Assembly: GCF_900104025.1 (NCBI RefSeq)
Contig: NZ_FNIQ01000006.1
Span: 1-64,000 of the forward strand
Source of the DNA: Geodermatophilus sp. DSM 45219
GTDB taxonomy: Bacteria > Actinomycetota > Actinomycetes > Mycobacteriales > Geodermatophilaceae
DNA: 64,000 nt
Reading direction: 5' to 3'
The position numbers and the translations under genes are program-made. The notes under the pieces were generated by a model. The model searched no databases. It was not told the origin of the DNA and saw nothing but the letters and a program-made list of their open reading frames with translations. Shown here piece after piece: positions 57,328-64,000 of the stretch; within the stretch, counting starts at the first letter, position 1, and every line of letters starts with the position of its first letter.

Positions 57328-57333
57328 TACGGT
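57328..57333 (+). promoter_or_regulatory. -10 element TACGGT of leaderless hypothetical gene
   Basis: TACGGT ends seven bases before the GTG at 57341 and decides that start over longer upstream frames. Confidence 0.6.
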
Positions 57334-57340
57334 CGGACGC

Positions 57341-58000
57341 GTGTCAGGGATGCCAGCCGGCCGGGCCGCGGTCTTCAGCCAGCAGTCGCAGCGCGTCGAG
57401 GTGCTCGTCGAGGGTGCCTGGTGGCCGGGGTCGCTCCTCGGCTGGCGGCACGACGGTGCCGGCGCCTGCCAGGTGTGGGTCCGGGCGACCGTGGCCGGCA
57501 CCGACCGCGAGACCTGGACCGACCTGGCCTGGGTCCGCCTGCCCGAGGTCGCCCCGGCGGCGGGGGCGGCACTCGACGCCGGCCCCTTCGCCGGCCCCGC
57601 GGGGGAGATCCTGCCGGGCGCGTCTGCGGCCCCGCTGCTGTCCCTGAGCGAGGCCGCGGCCCGCGAGCAGGCGGTCGCCGGTGCCCTCCCGTCGTCCCCG
57701 CCGGCGGTGTCCCGCAGGCTACGCCGGCACGGTGGTGACGTGACCGCCGAGCTGCCGGCCGCGTCCGCGGGCGCGGGCCCCGGCCGTCACCGGGCGGGCG
57801 GGGGGGTCGGGATGGCCGGCCGGCACCGGGCGCTCGACGCGGCACCGCCGACCGAGGAAGCGCCGGCTGCGGAGGCCGCCGACGCGACGGTGCTCATGCC
57901 CCGGGCCACCGACGTCGACTGCCTGACCCGCCCGCTGCGACTGAGCGACCGCGTGTCGCGACCCCGCCTCGTGCGCCCGGACGAGGCACTCCGCGCCTGA
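57341..58000 (+). CDS. Hypothetical protein, SH3/Tudor-like N-terminus (219 residues)
   Basis: No known family. The first ~65 residues (SQQSQRVEVLVEGAWWPGSLLGWRHDGAGACQVWVRATVAG...WTDLAWVRLPE) have the strand pattern of a small beta-barrel, seen in several actinobacterial proteins. The rest is Ala/Pro/Gly-rich and probably disordered, ending in a conserved-looking basic stretch. The start follows from the -10 seven bases upstream. It stands between the SOS LysM gene and nrdR; a strong terminator follows. Confidence 0.68.
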   Translation: MSGMPAGRAAVFSQQSQRVEVLVEGAWWPGSLLGWRHDGAGACQVWVRATVAGTDRETWTDLAWVRLPEVAPAAGAALDAGPFAGPAGEILPGASAAPLLSLSEAAAREQAVAGALPSSPPAVSRRLRRHGGDVTAELPAASAGAGPGRHRAGGGVGMAGRHRALDAAPPTEEAPAAEAADATVLMPRATDVDCLTRPLRLSDRVSRPRLVRPDEALRA

Positions 58001-58024
58001 CCGGACGGCACCGCACCCCACCGG

Positions 58025-58055
58025 GACGGTCCCTGCGCTCTGCGCGGGGACCGTC
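58025..58055 (+). terminator. Terminator after hypothetical gene
   Basis: A 14-bp stem (GACGGTCCC plus TGCGC, pairing with GCGCG plus GGGACCGTC, one G-U pair) with a 3-base loop, 25 bases after the stop. Confidence 0.82.
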
Positions 58056-58201
58056 GGTGCGCGTGCGGCCCTACACCTCCCGGCCGGCCCGCGCGACCGC
58101 CGGCCCGGGGTCCGCGGCGTGTCACGGGGACGGGTGGGACGGGTGGACGCGGCTGGTCACGGTGTCGTCTCGTCGGACACGCCCGGCCACCTTCGGCTTG
58201 C

Positions 58202-58212
58202 AGATCTAGTGG
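58202..58212 (+). promoter_or_regulatory. NrdR box 1 upstream of nrdR-nrdJ
   Basis: AGATCTAGTGG lies exactly 32 bases before a second copy, ACATCTAGTAG. This paired arrangement, about three helical turns apart, is how NrdR boxes occur upstream of streptomycete nrd operons. The 424-base gap 58001-58424 holds a terminator and these boxes; I see no riboswitch. Confidence 0.7.
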
Positions 58213-58233
58213 AGCCCGGCCTAGGGTTCCCCT

Positions 58234-58244
58234 ACATCTAGTAG
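58234..58244 (+). promoter_or_regulatory. NrdR box 2 upstream of nrdR-nrdJ
   Basis: ACATCTAGTAG, in phase with box 1, followed by TTGCAC (58245-58250), a possible -35. Binding here would give autorepression of nrdR and control of nrdJ. Confidence 0.7.
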
Positions 58245-58424
58245 TTGCACCGCTGTAAGTCCGTCCACAGGCCGATCCTCAGGTCCTCCCCACGACGTCC
58301 ACCGGATGTCCCCAGGGAGGTCCACAGGCGGCCTCCCGGCTCCGTCGCACCGACCGCTCCCGCGGGCGTCGCGGCGCCCGGGCGGACCGCGGCGGGACGT
58401 GCCACGAGGGGAGGGGACCTGCCC

Positions 58425-58973
58425 GTGCGCTGCCCCTTCTGCCACAACCCCGACAGCCGCGTCATCGACTCGCGCGAGGCCGACGAGGGGGCGACCACCC
58501 GTCGCCGCCGGTCCTGCCCCGCGTGCGGCCGGCGATTCACCACGGTGGAGGAGGCCGTCCTCGCCGTCGTCAAGCGCAGCGGCGTGAGCGAGCCGTTCAA
58601 CCGCAGCAAGGTGGTGGCCGGCGTCCGCCGGGCCTGCCAGGGGCGGCCGGTCGACGAGGACCAGCTGCAGAAACTCGCCCAGCAGGTCGAGGACGCCATC
58701 CGGGCCACCGGCGCGGCGGAGGTCCCCGCCCACGAGGTCGGGCTGGCCATCCTGCGGCCGCTGCGCGAGCTGGACGAGGTCGCCTACCTGCGCTTCGCCA
58801 GCGTCTACCGCGCGTTCACCTCGCTCGAGGACTTCGAGAAGGAGATCACCGAGCTGCGGGCCCGGCACGTCGCCGCCGGCACCCCGCCGCTGCCTGGCAT
58901 GCAGGACCCGCCGGTCCGCCGGCGGGGTGCGGGGCGTGGCCAGGGCGCCCCCGACGGCAGCTCCGGTCGGTGA
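58425..58973 (+). CDS. nrdR: Transcriptional repressor NrdR
   Basis: The 182-residue repressor of ribonucleotide reductase genes has an N-terminal zinc ribbon with C3, C6, C31 and C34 ([15 protein letters not shown]...CPACGRRF) and an ATP-cone domain ([24 protein letters not shown]...[11 protein letters not shown]) that senses ATP/dATP. The C-terminal 35 residues are a basic Gly/Pro tail. GTG start with GGAGGGGA upstream. nrdJ follows after about 100 bases, and both lie behind tandem NrdR boxes. Confidence 0.95.
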   Translation: MRCPFCHNPDSRVIDSREADEGATTRRRRSCPACGRRFTTVEEAVLAVVKRSGVSEPFNRSKVVAGVRRACQGRPVDEDQLQKLAQQVEDAIRATGAAEVPAHEVGLAILRPLRELDEVAYLRFASVYRAFTSLEDFEKEITELRARHVAAGTPPLPGMQDPPVRRRGAGRGQGAPDGSSGR

Positions 58974-59072
58974 CGACCACTGCCGCCACCGCCAGAACTG
59001 TCAGCACCACCCGTTACAACTGAGTGCGGCTCTTCCCCAGCCGCCGGAAGCCCACAACACAGGGAGAGCTCC

Positions 59073-61928
59073 GTGACCGAGACCGAGGATCGCTTGTCGG
59101 GCCGTACGCGTCGCGCCGCCAAGGCGCCGACCAGGGGGAAGGGCCTGAAGGTCAAGCGAGTCTTCACCACCGCCGGTGTGCACCCGTACGACGAGGTGAC
59201 CTGGGAGCGTCGTGACGTCGTCATGACGAACTGGCGGGACGGCTCGATCAACTTCGAGCAGCGCGGCGTGGAGTTCCCCGCCGAGTGGAGCGTCAACGCC
59301 ACCAACATCGTCACCACGAAGTACTTCCGCGGCGCCGTCGGCACCCCGCAGCGCGAGACCAGCCTGCGCCAGCTGATCGACCGGGTCGTGCTGACCTACG
59401 GCGCGGCCGGCCGCGAGCACGGCTACTTCGCCTCCGAGGGCGACGCCGAGGTCTTCGAGCACGAGCTGACCTGGATGCTGCTGCACCAGTACTTCAGCTT
59501 CAACAGCCCCGTGTGGTTCAACGTCGGCACCAGCGCGCCGCAGCAGGTCAGCGCCTGCTTCATCCTCGCCGTCGACGACACGATGGACTCGATCCTCAAC
59601 TGGTACCGGGAGGAGGGGCTGATCTTCAAGGGCGGCTCCGGCGCCGGCCTGAACCTCTCCCGCATCCGCTCGTCCAAGGAGCTGCTCTCCTCCGGCGGCA
59701 CCGCGTCGGGCCCGGTCAGCTTCATGCGCGGTGCCGACGCCTCCGCCGGCACCATCAAGTCCGGCGGGGCGACCCGCCGCGCGGCCAAGATGGTCGTCCT
59801 CGACATCGACCACCCCGACATCGAGGAGTTCATCGAGACCAAGGCGCGCGAGGAGGACAAGATCCGCGCGCTGCGCGACGCCGGGTACGACATGGACCTC
59901 GGCGGCAGGGACATCACCAGCGTCCAGTACCAGAACGCCAACAACTCCGTCCGGGTCTCCGACGAGTTCATGCGGGCGGTCGAGGACGGCACCGACTTCG
60001 GGCTGCGCGCCCGCATGGACGGCTCGGTGATCGAGACCGTCGACGCCAAGGACCTGTTCCGCAAGGTCACCAAGGCCGCCTGGGAGTGCGCCGACCCGGG
60101 CATCCAGTACGACGACACGATCAACGACTGGCACACCAACCCCGAGACCGGGCGGATCAACGCGTCCAACCCCTGCTCGGAGTACATGAGCCTGGACAAC
60201 AGCTCGTGCAACCTGGCGTCGCTGAACCTCATGAAGTTCCTCAAGGACGACGGCACGTTCGACTCCCGGAACTTCGTCAAGGCCGTCGAGCTGGTCATCA
60301 CCGCGATGGACATCTCGATCTGCTTCGCCGACTTCCCGACCGACCCGATCGGTGAGACCACCCGCGCCTACCGGCAGCTGGGCATCGGCTACGCCAACCT
60401 CGGCGCGCTGCTCATGGCAACCGGTCACGCGTACGACTCGCGCGGCGGCCAGACCCTCGCCGCGGCGATCACCTCGCTGATGACCGGCACCGCCTACCGC
60501 CGCTCGGCCGAGCTGGCCGGCATCGTCGGCGCCTACGAGGGCTTCGCCCGCAACGCCGACGCCCACTCCCGGGTCATGCGCAAGCACTGCGCGGCCAACG
60601 ACGCCATCCGCCCGGTCGGCGCCGACGACGCCGACGTGCTCAAGGCCGCCACCGCCGAGTGGCAGGCGTGCCTGGAGATCGGCGGGGACTTCGGCTGGCG
60701 CAACGCGCAGGCCTCGGTGCTGGCCCCCACCGGCACGATCGGCTTCATGATGGACTGCGACACGACCGGCATCGAGCCGGACTTCTCGCTGGTCAAGTAC
60801 AAGAAGCTGGTCGGCGGCGGCTCCATGCAGATCGTCAACCAGACCGTCCCGCGGGCGCTGCGCAGCCTGGGCTACCAGGACGAGCAGATCGAGGCGATCG
60901 TCGAGTACATCGCCGAGCACGGCCACGTCGTCGACGCCCCGAGCCTGCGCCCGGAGCACTACGAGGTCTTCGACTGCGCGATGGGCGAGCGGGCCATCTC
61001 GCCGATGGGCCACGTCCGGATGATGGCCGCGGTGCAGCCGTTCATCTCCGGCGCCATCAGCAAGACGGTCAACATGCCGGAGACGGCGACCGTCGAGGAC
61101 GTCGAGAACATCTACTTCCAGGGCTGGAAGCTCGGCCTCAAGGCGCTGGCGATCTACCGCGACAACTGCAAGGTCGGCCAGCCGCTGTCCGACGCCAAGG
61201 CGAAGAAGGCCGACACCAAGGCTGAGGTCGCCGCCTCGGCCACCGCGCTGTCGCACCCGGTGCGCAAGCGGCTGCCGAAGAAGCGGACCAGCGTCACCAC
61301 GTCCTTCAGCGTCGCCGGCGCCGAGGGCTACATGACCGCCGGCATGTACGAGGACGGCAGCCTCGGCGAGGTCTTCCTCAAGCTGGGCAAGCAGGGCTCG
61401 ACCCTGGCCGGTGTCATGGACGCCTTCTCGATCGGCATCTCGCTGGCGCTGCAGCACGGTGTGCCGCTGGAGACCTACATCCAGAAGTTCACCAACATGC
61501 GCTTCGAGCCGGCCGGCATGACCGACGACCCGGACATCCGGATCGCCCAGTCGGTGATGGACTACATCTTCCGCCGCCTGGCGCTGGACCACCTGCCCGT
61601 CGAGAAGCGGGCCGGCCTCGGCATCTTCACTGCCGAGGAGCGCGCCGCCCAGGTGTCCGGCTACGGCGGCTCCGCCTCGACCGCCGCGGTGGCCGAGGAG
61701 GAGGTCGACGTCGAGGCGATGCGCGGCTCGGTGCCGACCGAGACGAAGGCCCTGCCCGAGCCCAAGGCGGAGCCGGTCAAGGAGGCCCACTCCTCGGCCG
61801 AGCTGTTCGAGCTGGTCACCGGCACCGCCACCGACGCCCCGCTGTGCATGACCTGCGGGACGAAGATGCGCCCGGCCGGCAGCTGCTACGTCTGCGAGGG
61901 CTGCGGCTCCACCAGCGGCTGCAGCTGA
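59073..61928 (+). CDS. nrdJ: Vitamin B12-dependent (class II) ribonucleotide reductase
   Basis: The 951-residue adenosylcobalamin-dependent enzyme reduces ribonucleoside diphosphates without oxygen or a small subunit. It shows FNSPVWFNVG and the substrate-site Cys in SACFILAVDDTMDS, the GGSGAGLNLS motif, NPCSEYMSLDNSSCNLASLNL with the radical Cys, VLAPTGTIGFMMDCDTTGIEPD and a C-terminal redox tail CMTCGTKMRPAGSCYVCEGCG. A 25-residue basic extension precedes the core. AGGGAGAG lies six bases before the GTG. Confidence 0.97.
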   Translation: MTETEDRLSGRTRRAAKAPTRGKGLKVKRVFTTAGVHPYDEVTWERRDVVMTNWRDGSINFEQRGVEFPAEWSVNATNIVTTKYFRGAVGTPQRETSLRQLIDRVVLTYGAAGREHGYFASEGDAEVFEHELTWMLLHQYFSFNSPVWFNVGTSAPQQVSACFILAVDDTMDSILNWYREEGLIFKGGSGAGLNLSRIRSSKELLSSGGTASGPVSFMRGADASAGTIKSGGATRRAAKMVVLDIDHPDIEEFIETKAREEDKIRALRDAGYDMDLGGRDITSVQYQNANNSVRVSDEFMRAVEDGTDFGLRARMDGSVIETVDAKDLFRKVTKAAWECADPGIQYDDTINDWHTNPETGRINASNPCSEYMSLDNSSCNLASLNLMKFLKDDGTFDSRNFVKAVELVITAMDISICFADFPTDPIGETTRAYRQLGIGYANLGALLMATGHAYDSRGGQTLAAAITSLMTGTAYRRSAELAGIVGAYEGFARNADAHSRVMRKHCAANDAIRPVGADDADVLKAATAEWQACLEIGGDFGWRNAQASVLAPTGTIGFMMDCDTTGIEPDFSLVKYKKLVGGGSMQIVNQTVPRALRSLGYQDEQIEAIVEYIAEHGHVVDAPSLRPEHYEVFDCAMGERAISPMGHVRMMAAVQPFISGAISKTVNMPETATVEDVENIYFQGWKLGLKALAIYRDNCKVGQPLSDAKAKKADTKAEVAASATALSHPVRKRLPKKRTSVTTSFSVAGAEGYMTAGMYEDGSLGEVFLKLGKQGSTLAGVMDAFSIGISLALQHGVPLETYIQKFTNMRFEPAGMTDDPDIRIAQSVMDYIFRRLALDHLPVEKRAGLGIFTAEERAAQVSGYGGSASTAAVAEEEVDVEAMRGSVPTETKALPEPKAEPVKEAHSSAELFELVTGTATDAPLCMTCGTKMRPAGSCYVCEGCGSTSGCS

Positions 61929-61938
61929 CGGTGACGCT

Positions 61939-61978
61939 CGCCGGGATGTCCTGCGGATCCTCGCGGGACGTCCCGGCG
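61939..61978 (+). terminator. Terminator of nrdR-nrdJ
   Basis: A 13-bp stem (CGCCGGGATGTCC with GGACGTCCCGGCG, one G-U pair) with a 14-base loop begins 10 bases after the nrdJ stop. Confidence 0.75.
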
Positions 61979-62071
61979 GGCTCGCCGGAACGCGACTCGA
62001 CCAGCACTGACCCCGCGCACGGAGAACGCCCACCGCGGTGATCCCGGCACACGCAGCTCCACGCCGCCCCG

Positions 62072-62094
62072 GCCGCCCCGCGCGACGGGGCGGC
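62072..62094. terminator. Hairpin in the nrdJ-alkD gap
   Basis: A perfect 9-bp stem (GCCGCCCCG/CGGGGCGGC) with a 5-base loop. The 345-base gap 61929-62273 otherwise holds only the nrdJ terminator; no gene is convincing. Confidence 0.55.
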
Positions 62095-62273
62095 TCGGTG
62101 CGTCCGACCCGTGGGCGCCCGCGATGGCGGCCGTCAGCCGCGGCGCCGCCTCGTCGGCCCCGGCGACGGCCCGGTACATCCCGTAGGTGGCGACATCGTC
62201 GGCCGCGTCCGGGGCTGCCCTACCTCCAACTCCAGGACCGAGGCGCCGCGCTGCGCCGGCACCGGGAGGCGCC

Positions 62274-63032
62274 GTGACCGACAGCCCGCGCGAACGTGCC
62301 CGGCCCGACGGCGGGTCCGCCGTGGCGATCCGCACCGAGCTGGCCGAGCTGGCCGACCCTGAGCGCGCCGCGGGCATGGCCCGCTACTTCCAGGCGCGGC
62401 CGGGCGGCTACGGAGAGGGTGACCGGTTCCTGGGGATCGCCGTGCCGGCGCAGCGGCGGATCGCTCGGCGGCACGCCGCGACGACGCCGCTGGCCGACGT
62501 CGAGGAGCTGCTGGGCAGCCCGTGGCACGAGGAGCGGCTCACCGCGCTGTTCGTCCTCGTGCACCGCTTCGAACGGGCGGACGGCGACGAGCGCGACCGG
62601 ATCGTGGAGCTCTACCTCGCCCGGCGAGCCCGGGTGGACAACTGGGACCTGGTGGACGCCTCGGCGCCGTACCTGCTCGGCCCCTGGCTGCTCGGCCGCG
62701 ACCGGGCCGACGACTGGGCGCTGCTCGACGAGCTGGCCGCGTCGGCGTCGGTGTGGGACCGCCGGATCGCGGTGATGGCCACGTTCGCCGGCGTCCGGGC
62801 GGGTCGTCCCGAGGCGACCCTGCGGCTGGCCGACCGGCTGCTCACCGACCCCGCGGACCTGGTGCACAAGGCCGTGGGGTGGATGCTGCGGGAGGTCGCG
62901 AACCGGGACCGCGCCCGGGCGGAGGCCTTCCTCGTCCCGCGCTACCGGCGGATGCCGCGCACGATGCTCCGGTACGCGATCGAGCGGCTGCCCGCGGACC
63001 GGCGCCGTGACTACCTCGCCGGGCGGGTCTGA
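62274..63032 (+). CDS. DNA alkylation repair enzyme (AlkD family)
   Basis: The 252-residue all-helical HEAT-like protein is of the AlkD (DNA alkylation repair) type. Signature segments: FQARPGGYGEGDRFLGIAVPAQRRIARRH, ARRARVDNWDLVDASAPYLLGPWL with the catalytic Trp/Asp region, and VHKAVGWMLREVANRDRARAEAFL. AlkD removes N3- and N7-alkyl purines, including bulky ones. GGGAGG lies six bases before the GTG; the frame is open further up without similarity. Confidence 0.92.
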   Translation: MTDSPRERARPDGGSAVAIRTELAELADPERAAGMARYFQARPGGYGEGDRFLGIAVPAQRRIARRHAATTPLADVEELLGSPWHEERLTALFVLVHRFERADGDERDRIVELYLARRARVDNWDLVDASAPYLLGPWLLGRDRADDWALLDELAASASVWDRRIAVMATFAGVRAGRPEATLRLADRLLTDPADLVHKAVGWMLREVANRDRARAEAFLVPRYRRMPRTMLRYAIERLPADRRRDYLAGRV

Positions 63033-63166
63033 CCGCTCCGCTCGACCGGGCCCCGTAGCCGGCCGGCAGGTCGACGCGGACGCTGCGCCGCTGAGAGCGG
63101 CTCCCCGGCCGACGGGGTCCCCGGGCCGTCGAGAGGTGCCGTCCGGCGCCGTGCGAGCATCCGGAG

Positions 63167-64000
63167 GTGCTGTGGCGGGGGCGGGGGGAGCTGCCCCGTG
63201 AGGTCGGCATCCTCGCCGTCGTCGCGTTCGTCGTGGCACTCGGCTTCGGCATCGTCGCGCCGGCGATCCCGCTGTTCGCCCGCTCGTTCGGCGTCGGGAC
63301 GACGGCCGTCGGGCTCGCCGTCAGCGCCTTCGCGTTCTTCCGCTTCGTCTCCGCCTTCGGCGGCGGCTCCCTGGTCGAGCGGTTCGGCGAGCGGACCGTC
63401 CTGTCGACCGGCCTCGGCATCGTCGCGGTCACCACCGGGCTGGCCGGCCTGGCGACGTCCTTCCCGCTGTTCCTCGCCCTGCGTGCGGCCGGCGGCGTGG
63501 GCAGCGCCATGTTCACCGTCGCCGCGCTGTCGCTGCTGCTGCGGGTCGCCCCGCCCTCGCACCGGGGCCGTGCCGCGGCGACGTGGCAGGGCGGTTTCAT
63601 CCTCGGCGGCATCGCCGGCCCCGCGGCCGGCGGCCTGCTCGCCGAGCTCTCGCCCCGCCTGCCGTTCTTCCTCTACGCCGGGTTCCTCCTCCTGGCCGGC
63701 TCGGTCGCCATGGTGCTGCTGCGCCCGTCCGTGACGCAGCAGCGCTCGGCAGCACCTGCGGTGACCGGACCCGACCTCGCCGCCGACCCGGTCGGCCTCG
63801 GAGCGGCCCTGCGCTCGCGCGTCTACCTGACCGCGCTGGTGGCCAACTTCGGCGTGGGCTGGGTGCTGTTCGGCGTCCGCAACTCGCTGGTGCCCCTGTA
63901 CGTCACCGAGGAGCTGGGCCGGACGGTCGCGTGGGCCGGCGCCGGCCTGCTGGCGGGCTCGCTGGCGCAGGCCCTCGGGCTGCTGCGGTCGGGTCGCCTG
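63167..64000 (+). CDS. MFS transporter, 3' end outside the window
   Basis: A continuous open frame runs from GTG 63167 to the last base (278 codons, no stop). It shows eight or so membrane helices and the MFS loop motif LVERFGERTVLSTGLG, with a second-half helix LTALVANFGVGWVLFGVRNSLVPLYVTEEL. It is most like drug-efflux carriers. GAGCAT lies six bases before the GTG. The substrate is unknown. Confidence 0.85.
   Translation, partial: MLWRGRGELPREVGILAVVAFVVALGFGIVAPAIPLFARSFGVGTTAVGLAVSAFAFFRFVSAFGGGSLVERFGERTVLSTGLGIVAVTTGLAGLATSFPLFLALRAAGGVGSAMFTVAALSLLLRVAPPSHRGRAAATWQGGFILGGIAGPAAGGLLAELSPRLPFFLYAGFLLLAGSVAMVLLRPSVTQQRSAAPAVTGPDLAADPVGLGAALRSRVYLTALVANFGVGWVLFGVRNSLVPLYVTEELGRTVAWAGAGLLAGSLAQALGLLRSGRL

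Noticed and set aside
58056..58424. Cobalamin riboswitch upstream of nrdR-nrdJ
   Set aside because: No B12-box-like conserved segment was found. NrdR boxes explain the region, and nrdJ itself needs B12.
59001..62033. Thousand-codon open frame antisense to nrdJ
   Set aside because: A mirror of nrdJ codon bias; low-complexity Leu/Gly/Val/Asp translation and no start signals.
61886..62377. Minus-strand frame in the nrdJ-alkD gap (contains YGMYRAVAGADEAA)
   Set aside because: It runs into nrdJ and alkD, spans two hairpins and shows no recognised family or promoter; possible remnant but not supportable.

Overview
The window is chromosomal DNA of a very high-GC actinomycete. The gene families, the many GTG starts, the GTGA/ATGA stop-start overlaps and the leaderless promoters fit a soil or rock actinobacterium of the Geodermatophilaceae type (Blastococcus, Geodermatophilus, Modestobacter). 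That genus-level placement is inference from style, not from a search. The backbone follows the order known from mycobacteria and other actinobacteria: thyA, dfrA, dapA, rnj, ftsK, pgsA, clgR, pspA, DUF3046, recA, recX, miaB, DUF349, a LigB-like gene, miaA, dapF, hflX, lexA, a LysM gene, nrdR, nrdJ. No prophage, insertion sequence, CRISPR array or tRNA was found.

Region by region. 1-3.1 kb: the 3' end of a 5S rRNA with its terminator, then DUF2461 and GNAT genes, a YcaQ-type DNA glycosylase and a DUF1232 membrane protein. 3.1-7.2 kb: thymidylate/folate genes, dapA and RNase J. 7.2-11.9 kb: a secreted CSLREA beta-helix protein, an ECF sigma/anti-sigma pair and an S9 peptidase. 11.9-18.6 kb: ftsK, rimO-pgsA, clgR and a kinase-like DUF4032 gene. 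18.7-26.5 kb: an alpha-glucoside/trehalose-type ABC importer, a GH13 glucosidase, a PfkB sugar kinase and a GNAT gene, lying between clgR and pspA, which are adjacent in mycobacteria. 26.6-37.8 kb: pspA, a Nei-type glycosylase, a monooxygenase-like membrane protein, a TM2 protein, the large helicase Lhr, a VOC protein, an acyl-CoA dehydrogenase, an MFS exporter and a 36-residue membrane protein. 37.8-47.5 kb: DUF3046, recA-recX, a solitary ctaD, a gluABCD-type importer, and miaB with a coupled Cys-rich protein. 47.5-55.4 kb: DUF349, LigB-like, miaA-dapF, hflX, and a PAP2 phosphatase with a secreted propeller-like protein. 55.4-64 kb: lexA divergent from a LysM gene with two LexA boxes between them, nrdR-nrdJ under tandem NrdR boxes, an AlkD-type glycosylase and the start of an MFS gene that runs off the window.

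Functionally the window is dense in genome maintenance: base and crosslink repair (YcaQ-like, Nei, AlkD, Lhr), the SOS core (recA, recX, lexA, LysM division factor) and nucleotide supply (thyA, dfrA, nrdJ). This suits an organism exposed to desiccation or radiation, although most of these genes are common in actinobacteria.

The most informative non-coding signals are (i) TANNNT hexamers exactly 6-7 nt before thirteen start codons, plus a second class, [G/C]ACACT, at five more; (ii) a family of about 55-bp GC-rich hairpin elements that sit directly behind seven stop codons, always in the sense orientation; (iii) LexA and NrdR operators; and (iv) a perfect 13-bp hairpin whose loop is a stop codon. 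I did not find a convincing wholly new multi-gene system. The best unexplained items are the repeat family, the [G/C]ACACT start-site motif, the miaB-coupled Cys-rich protein and the kinase-like DUF4032 gene.
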